A stretch of DNA of 64,000 bases from an uncultured Bacteroidales bacterium (lineage in GTDB: Bacteria; Bacteroidota; Bacteroidia; Bacteroidales; UBA932), in contig ONEF01000011.1 in NCBI GenBank assembly GCA_900316795.1, forward strand, positions 1 to 64,000, given 5' to 3'. The translations under genes were made by a program, and so were the position numbers. Under the pieces are notes generated by a model. It did not search any database. It was not told the origin of the DNA and was given only the letters and a program-made list of their open reading frames with translations. This document shows, piece by piece, positions 1 to 6,655 of the stretch (position 1 is the first letter of the stretch; every line of letters begins with the position of its first letter).

Positions 1-328
1 TTGTCTTCCATACTTCAAAGGTAAGGACTTTTGATACACAAACCTACCTTCAAGTATATGTTTATGTCACATTATGCCACGGAAGTTTGCAAGTGTCCCG
101 ATAAAAAGGAAAAGACTTTGTGTGGTGCTCGAAAATCAGCAACTTACAAAGTCTTTTTGTACCCACGGAAAATATTTTTTCAAACCAATTTCTTGAAGAC
201 TTGGATAGGATATGGGCGCTGAGGGATGATATTCCAGACCCAACGAACCCATTTTGCACATTTAAGGAAGAAACACTTTTATTATAACCTCTGCGATAGG
301 GTAGTCGAAGTTTCTGCTAATATATGCT
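1..328. other. Gene-free left edge
   Basis: No convincing gene is seen in this 328-base stretch. The open frames are short, overlap one another on both strands, and resemble no family I know. The only clear structure is the perfect 12-bp hairpin at 110-157. The minus-strand gene at 329-1057 ends at its right border, so the stretch is probably the 3' region of that transcript plus sequence belonging to a neighbour outside the window. Confidence 0.5.
110..158. terminator. Candidate bidirectional terminator hairpin
   Basis: AAAAGACTTTGT (110-121) pairs perfectly with ACAAAGTCTTTT (146-157) across a 24-nt loop. T-runs on one side and A-runs on the other would allow termination on either strand. 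It lies downstream of the minus-strand gene ending at 329. The loop is longer than usual for an intrinsic terminator. Confidence 0.45.
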
Positions 329-1057
329 CTACCTCATATATCCCTCTACTCTATAAACCTTTTCCAAAAGTTTTTGCTCTTTTCCAGTTATTCCATGTCG
401 ATACCAGACTTCTATTCGAGCGGCATAATAGTCTGCATAATCACCTTCGCTTATAACAAACCTTTGTTTATCAACAAGTTTTGAGAAATGACAAACTGGG
501 TCAATGCGTATTCTCGTATTGTTATAGATACGGGATTTTGATAAAGGGATATTTTCTGATGCTTCATAACAACGGAGGAATATTTCGCCGCCAGGAAGGT
601 CATCATAATAAAAGTCATATCTGTAAACCCCACAATCTCCCCATATTTGCAGATAGGTATTTTTATTCAAGGAGTCAATATCGGCCTCTGGATACCAATA
701 GTCTTGAGCAAGATTATAGTTTATTTTAAGAGGCAAACTATAATCTAACCCTTCGGGAATAGGATGATTCTTGCCAAACCCATCAGGTCCTGTTTGTTCG
801 GCTAACATAAGAGGCAATCCAAGCAAGCATATAACGAAACCTGAAACCAGGAACGAAACGATGCTTTTCCACCATTTTTGGTGACTAAGCAAAACAACCC
901 AGGACGCAGCAATCGCAATAAGTGTCAACAGAAACAATATGAAGACAATTGTTTCCCAAATAGTTGGAACTGAAACAAAAAACAGAATCAACCCAACCAT
1001 CATGCCGAAAAGCAACAAAGGAAAACACCACCAGTATTTCAATAAGAACCTCTCCAT
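329..1057 (-). CDS. Membrane protein of unknown function
   Basis: I do not recognise the family. The 242-residue protein (start MERFLLKYW) has about three hydrophobic segments in its first 85 residues, then a soluble, Tyr- and Asp-rich domain of about 150 residues containing two Cys (WGDCGVY and RCYEAS regions). The ATG at 1057 is preferred: the longer reading begins at a TTG and would overlap the upstream gene by over 40 bases, whereas 1057 lies just past that gene's stop at 1060. The two genes are therefore tightly coupled and probably work together in the envelope. The function is unknown. Confidence 0.7.
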   Translation of the reverse strand: MERFLLKYWWCFPLLLFGMMVGLILFFVSVPTIWETIVFILFLLTLIAIAASWVVLLSHQKWWKSIVSFLVSGFVICLLGLPLMLAEQTGPDGFGKNHPIPEGLDYSLPLKINYNLAQDYWYPEADIDSLNKNTYLQIWGDCGVYRYDFYYDDLPGGEIFLRCYEASENIPLSKSRIYNNTRIRIDPVCHFSKLVDKQRFVISEGDYADYYAARIEVWYRHGITGKEQKLLEKVYRVEGYMR

Positions 1058-1059
1058 TA

Positions 1060-1728
1060 CTATTTCTTCAGTTTCCCTATTCCCCAAAGCCACCCTTTCC
1101 AAAAAAGAAGAACAGCAATAACTGCGATAGTCAGGCAGACAATAGATGCAATGATGTATGCTATGCGCCGTTGGCTCCAGTAGAATGAGTTGTTGTCTTG
1201 AAGTACCAATTCCTCAAGATTATACTCTTGCACTAGTTCTTCTTCAGAATCAAAATAAGATATCTCTCCTGTTTTTGTGTCCAGCGCAAAGTATTTGCCA
1301 ATGTTCTCCACCTCCACCATCTCTTTATAGTTTATGAAACCGAAAACATATTCTTCAGAAACAGCCACTTTTGTAATACCATTGACAATTGGTACTATTG
1401 CTACTGACAAATTCTGTTTGCCAATGGCACCATTTTCAGGCAAATCTATGGAATACAAGTGATATCCATTGGGTAGTTTTCCTCTCCAACCATCCCCAAT
1501 CCCGATGTCAATATCCAGTATTATCGCAATAATTATCATCGCGATGAAAGAACTAACTGTATATGTACCCAATGCAATCCCTGGTGAAAAGAAGCCGAGA
1601 ACCATCTTGCGTTTTCTCTTTTCCTTCTTACAGCATAGTCTGATGATAAACATTACAATCAGTCCAAGAAATGCGGAAAGAAGGGCAAGAATTATTAACC
1701 AGAATACAAATGTGAAAAGGATACCCAT
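1060..1728 (-). CDS. Membrane protein of unknown function
   Basis: This 222-residue protein has two N-terminal hydrophobic segments (about residues 4-30 and 45-72), a soluble middle region, and a C-terminal hydrophobic segment (about 187-212) followed by a short basic tail. The family is not recognised. It is the first gene of a two-gene unit with the membrane protein at 329-1057. Before the neighbouring element inserted, it would have lain directly downstream of tRNA-Leu and its terminator, so a promoter of its own is expected in the A/T-rich 1729-1753 region. No clear consensus is visible there. Confidence 0.7.
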   Translation of the reverse strand: MGILFTFVFWLIILALLSAFLGLIVMFIIRLCCKKEKRKRKMVLGFFSPGIALGTYTVSSFIAMIIIAIILDIDIGIGDGWRGKLPNGYHLYSIDLPENGAIGKQNLSVAIVPIVNGITKVAVSEEYVFGFINYKEMVEVENIGKYFALDTKTGEISYFDSEEELVQEYNLEELVLQDNNSFYWSQRRIAYIIASIVCLTIAVIAVLLFWKGWLWGIGKLKK

Positions 1729-1753
1729 ACCAAATAGTTTTCAGTAAAGATAG

Positions 1754-1790
1754 AAAAAAAAGAGAAGTCCCCTGAAAATTCAGAGGACTT
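1754..1790 (-). terminator. Original tRNA-Leu terminator, displaced
   Basis: AAGTCC-C-CTGAA (1765-1776) pairs with TTCAG-A-GGACTT (1779-1790) with a single C/A mismatch and a 2-nt gap. Read on the minus strand the hairpin is followed by eight T (1754-1761), a textbook intrinsic terminator. It sits 7 bases beyond the left copy of the element's 14-bp repeat. That is where the terminator of tRNA-Leu would be if the element were removed. It is now about 4.7 kb from the tRNA. Confidence 0.7.
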
Positions 1791-1797
1791 CAGTTCA

Positions 1798-1811
1798 GTA
1801 CCCGGAGCCGG
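1798..1811. repeat. attL core repeat
   Basis: GTACCCGGAGCCGG is identical to 6520-6533. This copy is a fragment of the tRNA-Leu 3' end (acceptor strand and one side of the T stem). The following bases no longer match the T loop, so no tRNA is left on this side. Confidence 0.85.
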
Positions 1812-1826
1812 AACAAAACCGAGTAA

Positions 1827-1843
1827 ATCAAGAGAAATCAAAA
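1827..1843. repeat. 17-bp direct repeat, element left end (copy 1)
   Basis: ATCAAGAGAAATCAAAA recurs exactly at 1977-1993, just upstream of the integrase start. Directly repeated short sites between the att core and the integrase gene are typical of integrase arm sites or excisionase/regulator sites. The role here is inferred. Confidence 0.5.
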
Positions 1844-1927
1844 ATGAAAAAACGGCCTTGTAGAGCATTGTAGAGTACATTTGCAAAGGTAGGCTTTTTT
1901 CTCATATTAGCAAATGTTTTCAAAAAT

Positions 1928-1945
1928 AGTACACCTTTAGTACAC
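1928..1945. repeat. 18-bp end repeat, left copy
   Basis: AGTACACCTTTAGTACAC occurs here and at 6452-6469, in the same orientation near both ends of the element. It is itself two iterations of AGTACACCTTT (1928-1938 and 1939-1949). The best guess is paired arm-type binding sites for the integrase. Confidence 0.6.
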
Positions 1946-1976
1946 CTTTGTTGTTTTTCTTTTCTATATTTGTGCC

Positions 1977-1993
1977 ATCAAGAGAAATCAAAA
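1977..1993. repeat. 17-bp direct repeat, element left end (copy 2)
   Basis: This is the second exact copy of ATCAAGAGAAATCAAAA, ending 10 bases before the integrase ATG and starting just after a TATATTTG -7-like box at 1965-1972. A protein bound here would sit on the integrase promoter/leader, which suggests autoregulation. Confidence 0.5.
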
Positions 1994-2003
1994 GAAATCA
2001 AAG

Positions 2004-3341
2004 ATGGCAAAGAAAAGAGTTAGTGTAAAGCAAAATCCTCAACTCAGACACCGAGTATTAGCCGGGGGTAAGACTTCTCTATACTTAGAGTATTACTATG
2101 GCCGTTCACAAGAGCCGCGATTGGATGAGAACGGCAAGCCGATGTATTACCCTGAGGGTACAAAGATGGCCGGAAAGCCAATGTATAAGGTAAAGCACGA
2201 GAGAAAAAAGGAGGAGTTGCAATTACATCTGATAACCAAGCCGAGAAACGCCGAGGAGAGAGAGCATAATAAAGAAACACTCCTATTGGCCGAGAAAATA
2301 AGGCAGGAGAGAGAACAAGAGCGCTTAAGTGATGTGATGGGTTACCGGGTAAACACCCACAAAAACGACAATATAATTTCATTCTTTGATGTATATGTTG
2401 AGGATTACACAAAGAAAGATATTAGAAATGTTAGGCTTGCAATAAGTCGCTTTAAGTCTTTTTTGAGAGAGTATAGGCCGGGGTGTGCTGTCAAAAAAAC
2501 CGCTAAAGAAATAGAGGCGATAAATAAAGAATGGGAGTTAAGGCACAAAGGCATTTTTGGCAAGCACGAGGTAAATGAGAATGAGTATTACCGCTTTTCT
2601 CTTAAACCCGGGCAAATATCAAATGAAATGGTTAAGCGCTTTGTTGATTATCTGAAAGAGAAAAGTGAGGGAGAGGGCGCGGCAACTTCTTATTCAAGAT
2701 TCAAAAAAGTAATAAAGTATGCAGTTGAGAAAGGGTTATTAAAAAGCAACCCTTGTGTTGGTATTTCTTGCCAGAGAAATGATGTGTTGAGCAAAGATAT
2801 TTTGAGCGCTGAGGAGATAGTAAGACTTCTAAAAACTCATTACCACGGAGAAAATGAAGAAATTAGGAGAGCATTTATTTTCAGTCTTTACACCGGGGTA
2901 AGATTTTGTGATGTAAAGGCGATGAGATACAATAATATAGATTACTCCAACTCTCTCCTTTCTTTTGAGCAAGCAAAGACCTCCGGCCATAGTAGCGCGA
3001 GCCGCGTTTATCAAGAGATAAGAGGCGACCTTTTACAAGTTGTTGGTAAGCCGGAGGATTATGGCAAGAGCAAGAGCGATTTAATTTTCAATTTACCGAG
3101 CCATACAATGTGCTTAAAGGCTCTCCGGCGTTGGACTGCAAGAGCCGGAATAGACAAACATATTACTTGGCATTGTGCAAGGCATAGTTTTGCCACAAAC
3201 ATTTTGAACAATGGGGCAAATATAGTTGTGGTTGCAAACCTATTAGGACACGCCGGATTAAAGTATGTAGGAAAGTATGTAAGGGCGTTGGATGAGGCCA
3301 AAAAAGCCGCCGTTAATAGTTTGCCGGAGATTGCTCTATAA
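2004..3341 (+). CDS. Tyrosine recombinase (integrase)
   Basis: This 445-residue site-specific recombinase should insert the element into, and excise it from, the 3' end of tRNA-Leu. The catalytic set is intact: Arg300 (TGVRFCD), HxxR at 390-393 (HCAR), His416 (LLGHAG) and the nucleophile Tyr425 (KYVGKYVR). The N-terminal ~110 residues are a basic, Lys/Arg/Glu-rich arm-binding region, followed by a SAM-like core-binding domain (about 125-260). The domain order matches the phage-integrase SAM-like-5 type common in Bacteroidota elements. The ATG at 2004 follows a TATATTTG box at 1965-1972. It lies next to attL, the usual place for an integrase. Confidence 0.93.
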   Translation: MAKKRVSVKQNPQLRHRVLAGGKTSLYLEYYYGRSQEPRLDENGKPMYYPEGTKMAGKPMYKVKHERKKEELQLHLITKPRNAEEREHNKETLLLAEKIRQEREQERLSDVMGYRVNTHKNDNIISFFDVYVEDYTKKDIRNVRLAISRFKSFLREYRPGCAVKKTAKEIEAINKEWELRHKGIFGKHEVNENEYYRFSLKPGQISNEMVKRFVDYLKEKSEGEGAATSYSRFKKVIKYAVEKGLLKSNPCVGISCQRNDVLSKDILSAEEIVRLLKTHYHGENEEIRRAFIFSLYTGVRFCDVKAMRYNNIDYSNSLLSFEQAKTSGHSSASRVYQEIRGDLLQVVGKPEDYGKSKSDLIFNLPSHTMCLKALRRWTARAGIDKHITWHCARHSFATNILNNGANIVVVANLLGHAGLKYVGKYVRALDEAKKAAVNSLPEIAL

Positions 3342-3451
3342 CGGCCAGAAACGGCTCAATTTTGCCTTTTTGTGTGAAAGATGATAAAGGGGGCAGAACT
3401 GAGAGCCGAGTGCCAAATTTCAAGGGTTTTAAGAATAAGAGATTTTCAAAA

Positions 3452-4168
3452 ATGATAAAGATTAAAGAAATAAACCAGAGTTATACAATGGAGGAAATAA
3501 AGGCCATTGTAGATGAGTTGTACCCGTTTAGAGAGTATGAGTTGAACGAGAAAGGCGAGGCCGATGCAAACCCGGCTTATTGTGACAAAGAAGATTTGTT
3601 AAACTTGTTCTTATTGCTCAACAAGTGTAACAAAAAATTGGCGTTTAGTCCTATACCCTTAAGTGCACGAGAAAAGAAACAACTGATGGAGGAGCGCGAT
3701 AAACTCTATAAACAACTTCAAGAGAGATTTAACCCAGAGACACCTCAGCCGGACGATTCAGTAAAGCCTCAGCCGGACGATTCAGTAGCAAAACATGAAA
3801 GACTGATAACCATAACGGCTCAAAATTTAGAAGAGTTTAAGAGTTATTTTACTTCAACATTCAAAGGAATGGGAAATAATAACCCGGATAGATTCACAGA
3901 AAAGTTAATCCCAGGCTTACAAGAATGTTTTACCAAGAAAGATGTTGCAAATCTTCTATATGCGTGTTATAAGAGTGCTTATTTCAATGGTTATTTTAAT
4001 CAAAAGAATGGCAAGAAATGGATTTCTTGGAACAAGTTTAAGGATAGATTTTGCTTACTTTTCTCAGTAGAAAGATTGCCATATAAGCCAAATGAATTGG
4101 GAGATGAATTGGGAGAGCCGGATTATAAAAAATTCTATTGGTTGGAACCTCCAAAAAACCGCCAATAA
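3452..4168 (+). CDS. Element-borne protein of unknown function
   Basis: The 238-residue protein is not recognised. It is charged and soluble, with no signal peptide or membrane segment. The middle holds a duplicated QPDDSV peptide encoded by a 24-bp tandem repeat (3743-3766 and 3767-3787). The C-terminal half (about residues 110-215) has a compact Phe/Trp-rich region. I start at the ATG at 3452 because the longer reading begins at a TTG only 21 bases after the integrase stop, and its extra 30 residues look unstructured. It follows the integrase closely and ends at a clear terminator (4189-4216), so int and this gene form one transcription unit. Confidence 0.7.
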   Translation: MIKIKEINQSYTMEEIKAIVDELYPFREYELNEKGEADANPAYCDKEDLLNLFLLLNKCNKKLAFSPIPLSAREKKQLMEERDKLYKQLQERFNPETPQPDDSVKPQPDDSVAKHERLITITAQNLEEFKSYFTSTFKGMGNNNPDRFTEKLIPGLQECFTKKDVANLLYACYKSAYFNGYFNQKNGKKWISWNKFKDRFCLLFSVERLPYKPNELGDELGEPDYKKFYWLEPPKNRQ

Positions 4169-4188
4169 AACCGCCAATGTTGTAGTTT

Positions 4189-4216
4189 AAGCCTCTGATA
4201 ATAAGAGGCTTTTTTC
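4189..4216 (+). terminator. Intrinsic terminator after the int unit
   Basis: AAGCCTCT (4189-4196) pairs with AGAGGCTT (4204-4211) over a 7-nt loop, followed by a T-run. It separates the integrase transcript from the HTH-Rep transcript. Confidence 0.85.
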
Positions 4217-4234
4217 TTGTCTAAAAACCTCCAT

Positions 4235-4267
4235 TTTGATTGCTTTTGTTAGGTGTCTTTACTTTTG
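4235..4267 (+). promoter_or_regulatory. Promoter of the HTH-Rep operon
   Basis: TTTG (4235-4238), a 21-base spacer and TACTTTTG (4260-4267) match the Bacteroidota -33/-7 consensus. The predicted start is about 65 bases upstream of the HTH gene. Confidence 0.55.
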
Positions 4268-4291
4268 TTGTGGTTTAAGCCGGAGGCTCTG

Positions 4292-4307
4292 GATTGTGGC
4301 CACAATC
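4292..4307. promoter_or_regulatory. 16-bp perfect palindrome, candidate operator
   Basis: GATTGTGGCCACAATC is a perfect palindrome lying in the leader between the promoter at 4235-4267 and the HTH gene at 4340. Its position suits binding by a dimeric regulator, possibly the HTH protein or a repressor supplied in trans. The role is inferred from position and symmetry. Confidence 0.55.
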
Positions 4308-4339
4308 GGGGCAAAGTTTAATATCAAAATCTAACTAAA

Positions 4340-4597
4340 ATGACAACAACAAAAGAGGGTATAAACACTAAAGCAATACTTACTTTTCAAGAGGCTTGTG
4401 CTTATACCGGGTTTAGTGCCTCTTACCTTTACAAACTGACAGCCGCGAGGCAAATACCCCACAGCAAGCCGAGCGGAAAGATGGTGTTTTTTGACCGAGC
4501 CGAGTTAGAGGGGTGGTTAATGAGAAATCGGGTTGCAACCTCAGCCGAGATAAATGATAAAGCAAATGGATTTTGCCGGAAAGGAGGTGTAAGATGA
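4340..4597 (+). CDS. Excisionase-type HTH DNA-binding protein
   Basis: This 85-residue protein carries a MerR/Xis-like winged helix of the excisionase group (HTH_17): the region around residues 10-60 shows the typical order 'ILTFQEACAYTG - SYLYKLTA - PHSKPSGK - ELEGWL'. Members bend DNA and direct excision, or act as small regulators. It opens the second transcription unit of the element, under its own promoter and next to a palindromic operator. Its stop overlaps the next gene's start by 4 bases (ATGA at 4594-4597), so the two are translationally coupled. Confidence 0.85.
   Translation: MTTTKEGINTKAILTFQEACAYTGFSASYLYKLTAARQIPHSKPSGKMVFFDRAELEGWLMRNRVATSAEINDKANGFCRKGGVR
4581..4589 (+). promoter_or_regulatory. 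Strong Shine-Dalgarno, unusual for this genome
   Basis: AAGGAGGTG lies 4 bases before the ATG at 4594. Bacteroidota genes rarely use such a site, and I see no comparable one before the chromosomal genes here. It fixes the start of the gene at 4594 and hints at a foreign origin or at translational reinitiation. Confidence 0.75.
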
Positions 4598-5076
4598 TAC
4601 TTACCGATTATTACCGCTTTGAGAAAAAGCCGGGGCAAAATAGCAAGATGAGAATGGATTGCACCGCCTCAACACAATCTTATAACCCTTTTGAGGCTCT
4701 TAGAAACAAGAATAATGTGTTATTTGTTTATGTAGGCGATAACTCTTACACTGAGGCCGGAGAGCGCGGCAAATCTGATTTGGCTTTAAGCCGAGGCGAG
4801 CATATCACGAGCCTTAATACTCTTTACCCAGAACAGCCTTTTTGGTATGGGGATTTCCATAAAACGCCGGATGCACTCTTAATGATACATAAAGGCTTTG
4901 AGCGGTATGCTGATGGCAGAGTTGCCGATGGCTCAACCATAGAAATTTTTGTTGCCAGAGGTTACCGAGCAAATCGCCTCAATTTGTTTGCAGAGTTTAT
5001 TGATGGGGTGCTGTCTGATGAGATGGAAACACTCAGAAAAAGAGCACTTCCAGAGCCGCCGGATGGCAAAGAATAA
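4594..5076 (+). CDS. Element-borne protein of unknown function
   Basis: The 160-residue protein is not recognised. It is soluble and lacks signal or membrane segments. The start is set by the AAGGAGGTG site and the ATGA overlap with the HTH gene. An upstream in-frame ATG (4573) would bypass that site. The protein sits immediately ahead of the replication initiator, with a 29-base gap, in the position where small elements often carry a replication accessory protein. That role is only inferred from position. Confidence 0.75.
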   Translation: MILTDYYRFEKKPGQNSKMRMDCTASTQSYNPFEALRNKNNVLFVYVGDNSYTEAGERGKSDLALSRGEHITSLNTLYPEQPFWYGDFHKTPDALLMIHKGFERYADGRVADGSTIEIFVARGYRANRLNLFAEFIDGVLSDEMETLRKRALPEPPDGKE

Positions 5077-5105
5077 AAATTACCATTTTAGTAACTGATA
5101 CCAAA

Positions 5106-6047
5106 ATGTTTGATACAATCCATTTTAGGCTCAATCAATCGGTATTGCCGAGCCGGGTAGATTATATGGCATATTTGCCCGGCTTGCTTACTGATGTTGC
5201 TAAGACCGAGCGCCAAGATGGAGGGCTTTGGTTAATCGGTAAATTAGGCAACCTGACTATTAAGGCAAATCCTTTTTCTATGTTTGTGGGTTATGGCTCT
5301 TTATGTAAGTGGTATTTGGGGGACAATTTCAAGACTTTAGAGAGGAGTGATACTGAAAGAGCCGTTGAGTGTTTAAGCGATATGTTGCATTTGCCGATGA
5401 AAGAGGCCGCTATTACAAGAGTTGATGTTGCTGAAAACTTCATAATGAAATACCCGGCAAGTGTATATTTTGAACATTTGGGAGATATGAGAGGCGCTAA
5501 GAGGCTACGACAACCAGATGGGGTGTATTACAGCCAAAACACCCGGAAAGCGGTATTTTATGATAAGATAAAAGAGGAGAGAAAGCACCGCGAACCTATA
5601 CCAGAATTATATGAGGGTAAGAATGTGCTGAGGTATGAAAACCGCCTAATATCGCGATTGCCAAAAATTTTGGGAGTGCCAGAGGTAAGAGCCGGGATGT
5701 TATACCAAAGAGAGTTTTATAACAACATCCTTAACTATTGGAGCAACACTTATAAGGCTATTCAAAAAGTATCAAACATTATTATTGACTTTAAGATGAT
5801 AACGACAAAAAAAGACCTTTATAAATGGGCGTTATTGGCCGGAATAGAACAAATTGGAGGGCAAGCCGAGATGTTAAGGCAGATTTCCGAGGCTCAAAAG
5901 CGAGGAGATTTAACCAATAAGCAAACCCACGATTTGAGAAAGGCCGTTAAGGAGGCCTGCAAAGTTGATGGGGTAATGACCATTGAGAGTGATGCAATAC
6001 AAGAGTTAGATAAAAAAGTGAGTGAGGCGGTAAAGATGTATTGCTGA
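5106..6047 (+). CDS. Replication initiator, phage gene II/X (CRI) type
   Basis: The 313-residue protein resembles the phage/plasmid gene II/X replication family (Phage_CRI): an N-terminal MFDTIHFRL start, a 'TRVDVAENF' strand near residue 100, 'VFYDKIKEE' near 150, and a 'LRYENRL' strand near 175, as in these HUH-like nicking initiators. Such proteins nick one strand at a double-strand origin to start rolling-circle replication. The element may therefore replicate as a circle after excision. The octamer TTAGTAAC occurs on both sides of the gene (5088-5095 and 6078-6085). The exact catalytic Tyr cannot be assigned by eye. Confidence 0.75.
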   Translation: MFDTIHFRLNQSVLPSRVDYMAYLPGLLTDVAKTERQDGGLWLIGKLGNLTIKANPFSMFVGYGSLCKWYLGDNFKTLERSDTERAVECLSDMLHLPMKEAAITRVDVAENFIMKYPASVYFEHLGDMRGAKRLRQPDGVYYSQNTRKAVFYDKIKEERKHREPIPELYEGKNVLRYENRLISRLPKILGVPEVRAGMLYQREFYNNILNYWSNTYKAIQKVSNIIIDFKMITTKKDLYKWALLAGIEQIGGQAEMLRQISEAQKRGDLTNKQTHDLRKAVKEACKVDGVMTIESDAIQELDKKVSEAVKMYC

Positions 6048-6069
6048 GTCTATATTAAGATGTTTCTGA

Positions 6070-6084
6070 TTACTGAATTAGTAA
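6070..6084. other. Small hairpin after rep, possible origin
   Basis: TTACT-GAATT-AGTAA forms a short hairpin 23 bases after the rep stop, inside a gene-free 72-base gap. It includes the octamer TTAGTAAC also found just before rep (5088-5095). Rolling-circle initiators often nick near such a hairpin. This is a weak positional inference. Confidence 0.3.
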
Positions 6085-6119
6085 CCGGGGAATGAAAACA
6101 ACAATTAAATACAATCATT

Positions 6120-6452
6120 ATGGGACAGCCAAAAGGCAAGAGCGGTAACCCGGGAGGGAGGCCAAAAGGAACGCCGAATAAAATTACAACCTCAATGAAA
6201 GAATGGGTTGAGGAGTTGTTGAGCAAAAATCAAAAGCAACTTCAAAAAGATTTCAAAAAACTTATGCCTAAAGATAGGCTTATGATTGCAGAGAGGCTTT
6301 TACACTATGTTTTACCAAAGCAACAAGCCATAAACGGAGTAATAGAGAATGTAAGAGAGCCGGAAAAGTCGGAGTTGGATTTATCTGTTATGTCTGATGA
6401 GGATTTAGAAACGATTGTTGAGATATACAGAAAGTATGGTTTTTGCCGATAA
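6120..6452 (+). CDS. DUF5681 domain protein
   Basis: This 110-residue protein opens with the hallmark of DUF5681, a basic 'KSGNPGGRPKGTPNK' segment (residues 6-20) that looks like an AT-hook. A helical Lys/Leu-rich part follows. Relatives occur widely in phages and mobile elements and have been compared with small terminase-like DNA-binding proteins. The function is not established. It is the last gene of the element; its stop runs directly into the right copy of the 18-bp end repeat. Confidence 0.8.
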   Translation: MGQPKGKSGNPGGRPKGTPNKITTSMKEWVEELLSKNQKQLQKDFKKLMPKDRLMIAERLLHYVLPKQQAINGVIENVREPEKSELDLSVMSDEDLETIVEIYRKYGFCR

Positions 6453-6469
6453 GTACACCTTTAGTACAC
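6452..6469. repeat. 18-bp end repeat, right copy
   Basis: AGTACACCTTTAGTACAC is identical to 1928-1945. It begins at the last base of the DUF5681 stop codon and ends about 50 bases before the attR core. Confidence 0.6.
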
Positions 6470-6470
6470 T

Positions 6471-6519
6471 TGCATAAAAATAAAATCTCTCAAAATCAAA
6501 CGATTAAGAGAGATTTTTT
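6471..6519 (-). terminator. Replacement terminator for tRNA-Leu
   Basis: AAATCTCTC (6483-6491) pairs with GAGAGATTT (6508-6516) over a 16-nt loop, with T-runs for both strands. On the minus strand it lies 2 bases past the 3' end of tRNA-Leu, so the element supplies a terminator for the tRNA it invaded. On the plus strand it would also end the Rep/DUF5681 transcript. Confidence 0.75.
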
Positions 6520-6533
6520 GTACCCGGAGCCGG
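6520..6533. repeat. attR core repeat
   Basis: GTACCCGGAGCCGG is identical to 1798-1811. This copy completes the intact tRNA-Leu, so tRNA function is kept after integration. Confidence 0.85.
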
Positions 6534-6604
6534 GATCGAACCGGCACAGGTTTTACCCCACTGGTGTTTGAGACCAGCGCGTCTACCAATTCCGCCATCC
6601 GGGC
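6521..6604 (-). tRNA. tRNA-Leu(CAA)
   Basis: Read on the minus strand, an 84-nt class II tRNA: acceptor GCCCGGA pairing with TCCGGGT, D-arm GGTAGACGC, anticodon arm CTGGT-CTCAAAC-ACCAG with anticodon CAA, a long variable arm, T-arm GCCGG-TTCGATC-CCGGC, discriminator A. CCA is not encoded. Its last 12 or so bases overlap attR of the integrated element. A TATCTTTG -7 box lies upstream at 6637-6644. Confidence 0.95.
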
Positions 6605-6636
6605 CTCAATCTCATTGATTGTCTGTTTAGGGACTG

Positions 6637-6644
6637 CAAAGATA
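6637..6644 (-). promoter_or_regulatory. -7 box of tRNA-Leu promoter
   Basis: The minus strand reads TATCTTTG, matching TAnnTTTG, 33 bases before the tRNA 5' end. The -33 part is not clear. Confidence 0.5.
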
Positions 6645-6655
6645 TGTAAAAAAAA

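Larger units (their letters stand above)
1798..6533 (+). mobile_element. Integrative element in tRNA-Leu (Int/Rep/DUF5681)
   Basis: A 4.7 kb element bounded by a 14-bp direct repeat (GTACCCGGAGCCGG at 1798-1811 and 6520-6533) copied from the 3' end of tRNA-Leu(CAA). All six genes are on the plus strand: tyrosine integrase, unknown, excisionase-like HTH, unknown, gene II/X-like replication initiator, DUF5681 protein. The gene style differs from the flanks (dense gag/gcc-gg runs, one strong Shine-Dalgarno). I see no coat, packaging, relaxase or conjugation genes. It may be a replicating integrative plasmid, a remnant of a filamentous-type phage, or a satellite that relies on a helper. Confidence 0.85.

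Noticed and set aside
31-259. Overlapping short open frames at the left edge
   Set aside because: They overlap on opposite strands, span the hairpin at 110-158, and show no family features.
6521-6604. Disrupted tRNA-Leu
   Set aside because: The tRNA is complete from acceptor to discriminator; attR restores its 3' end.
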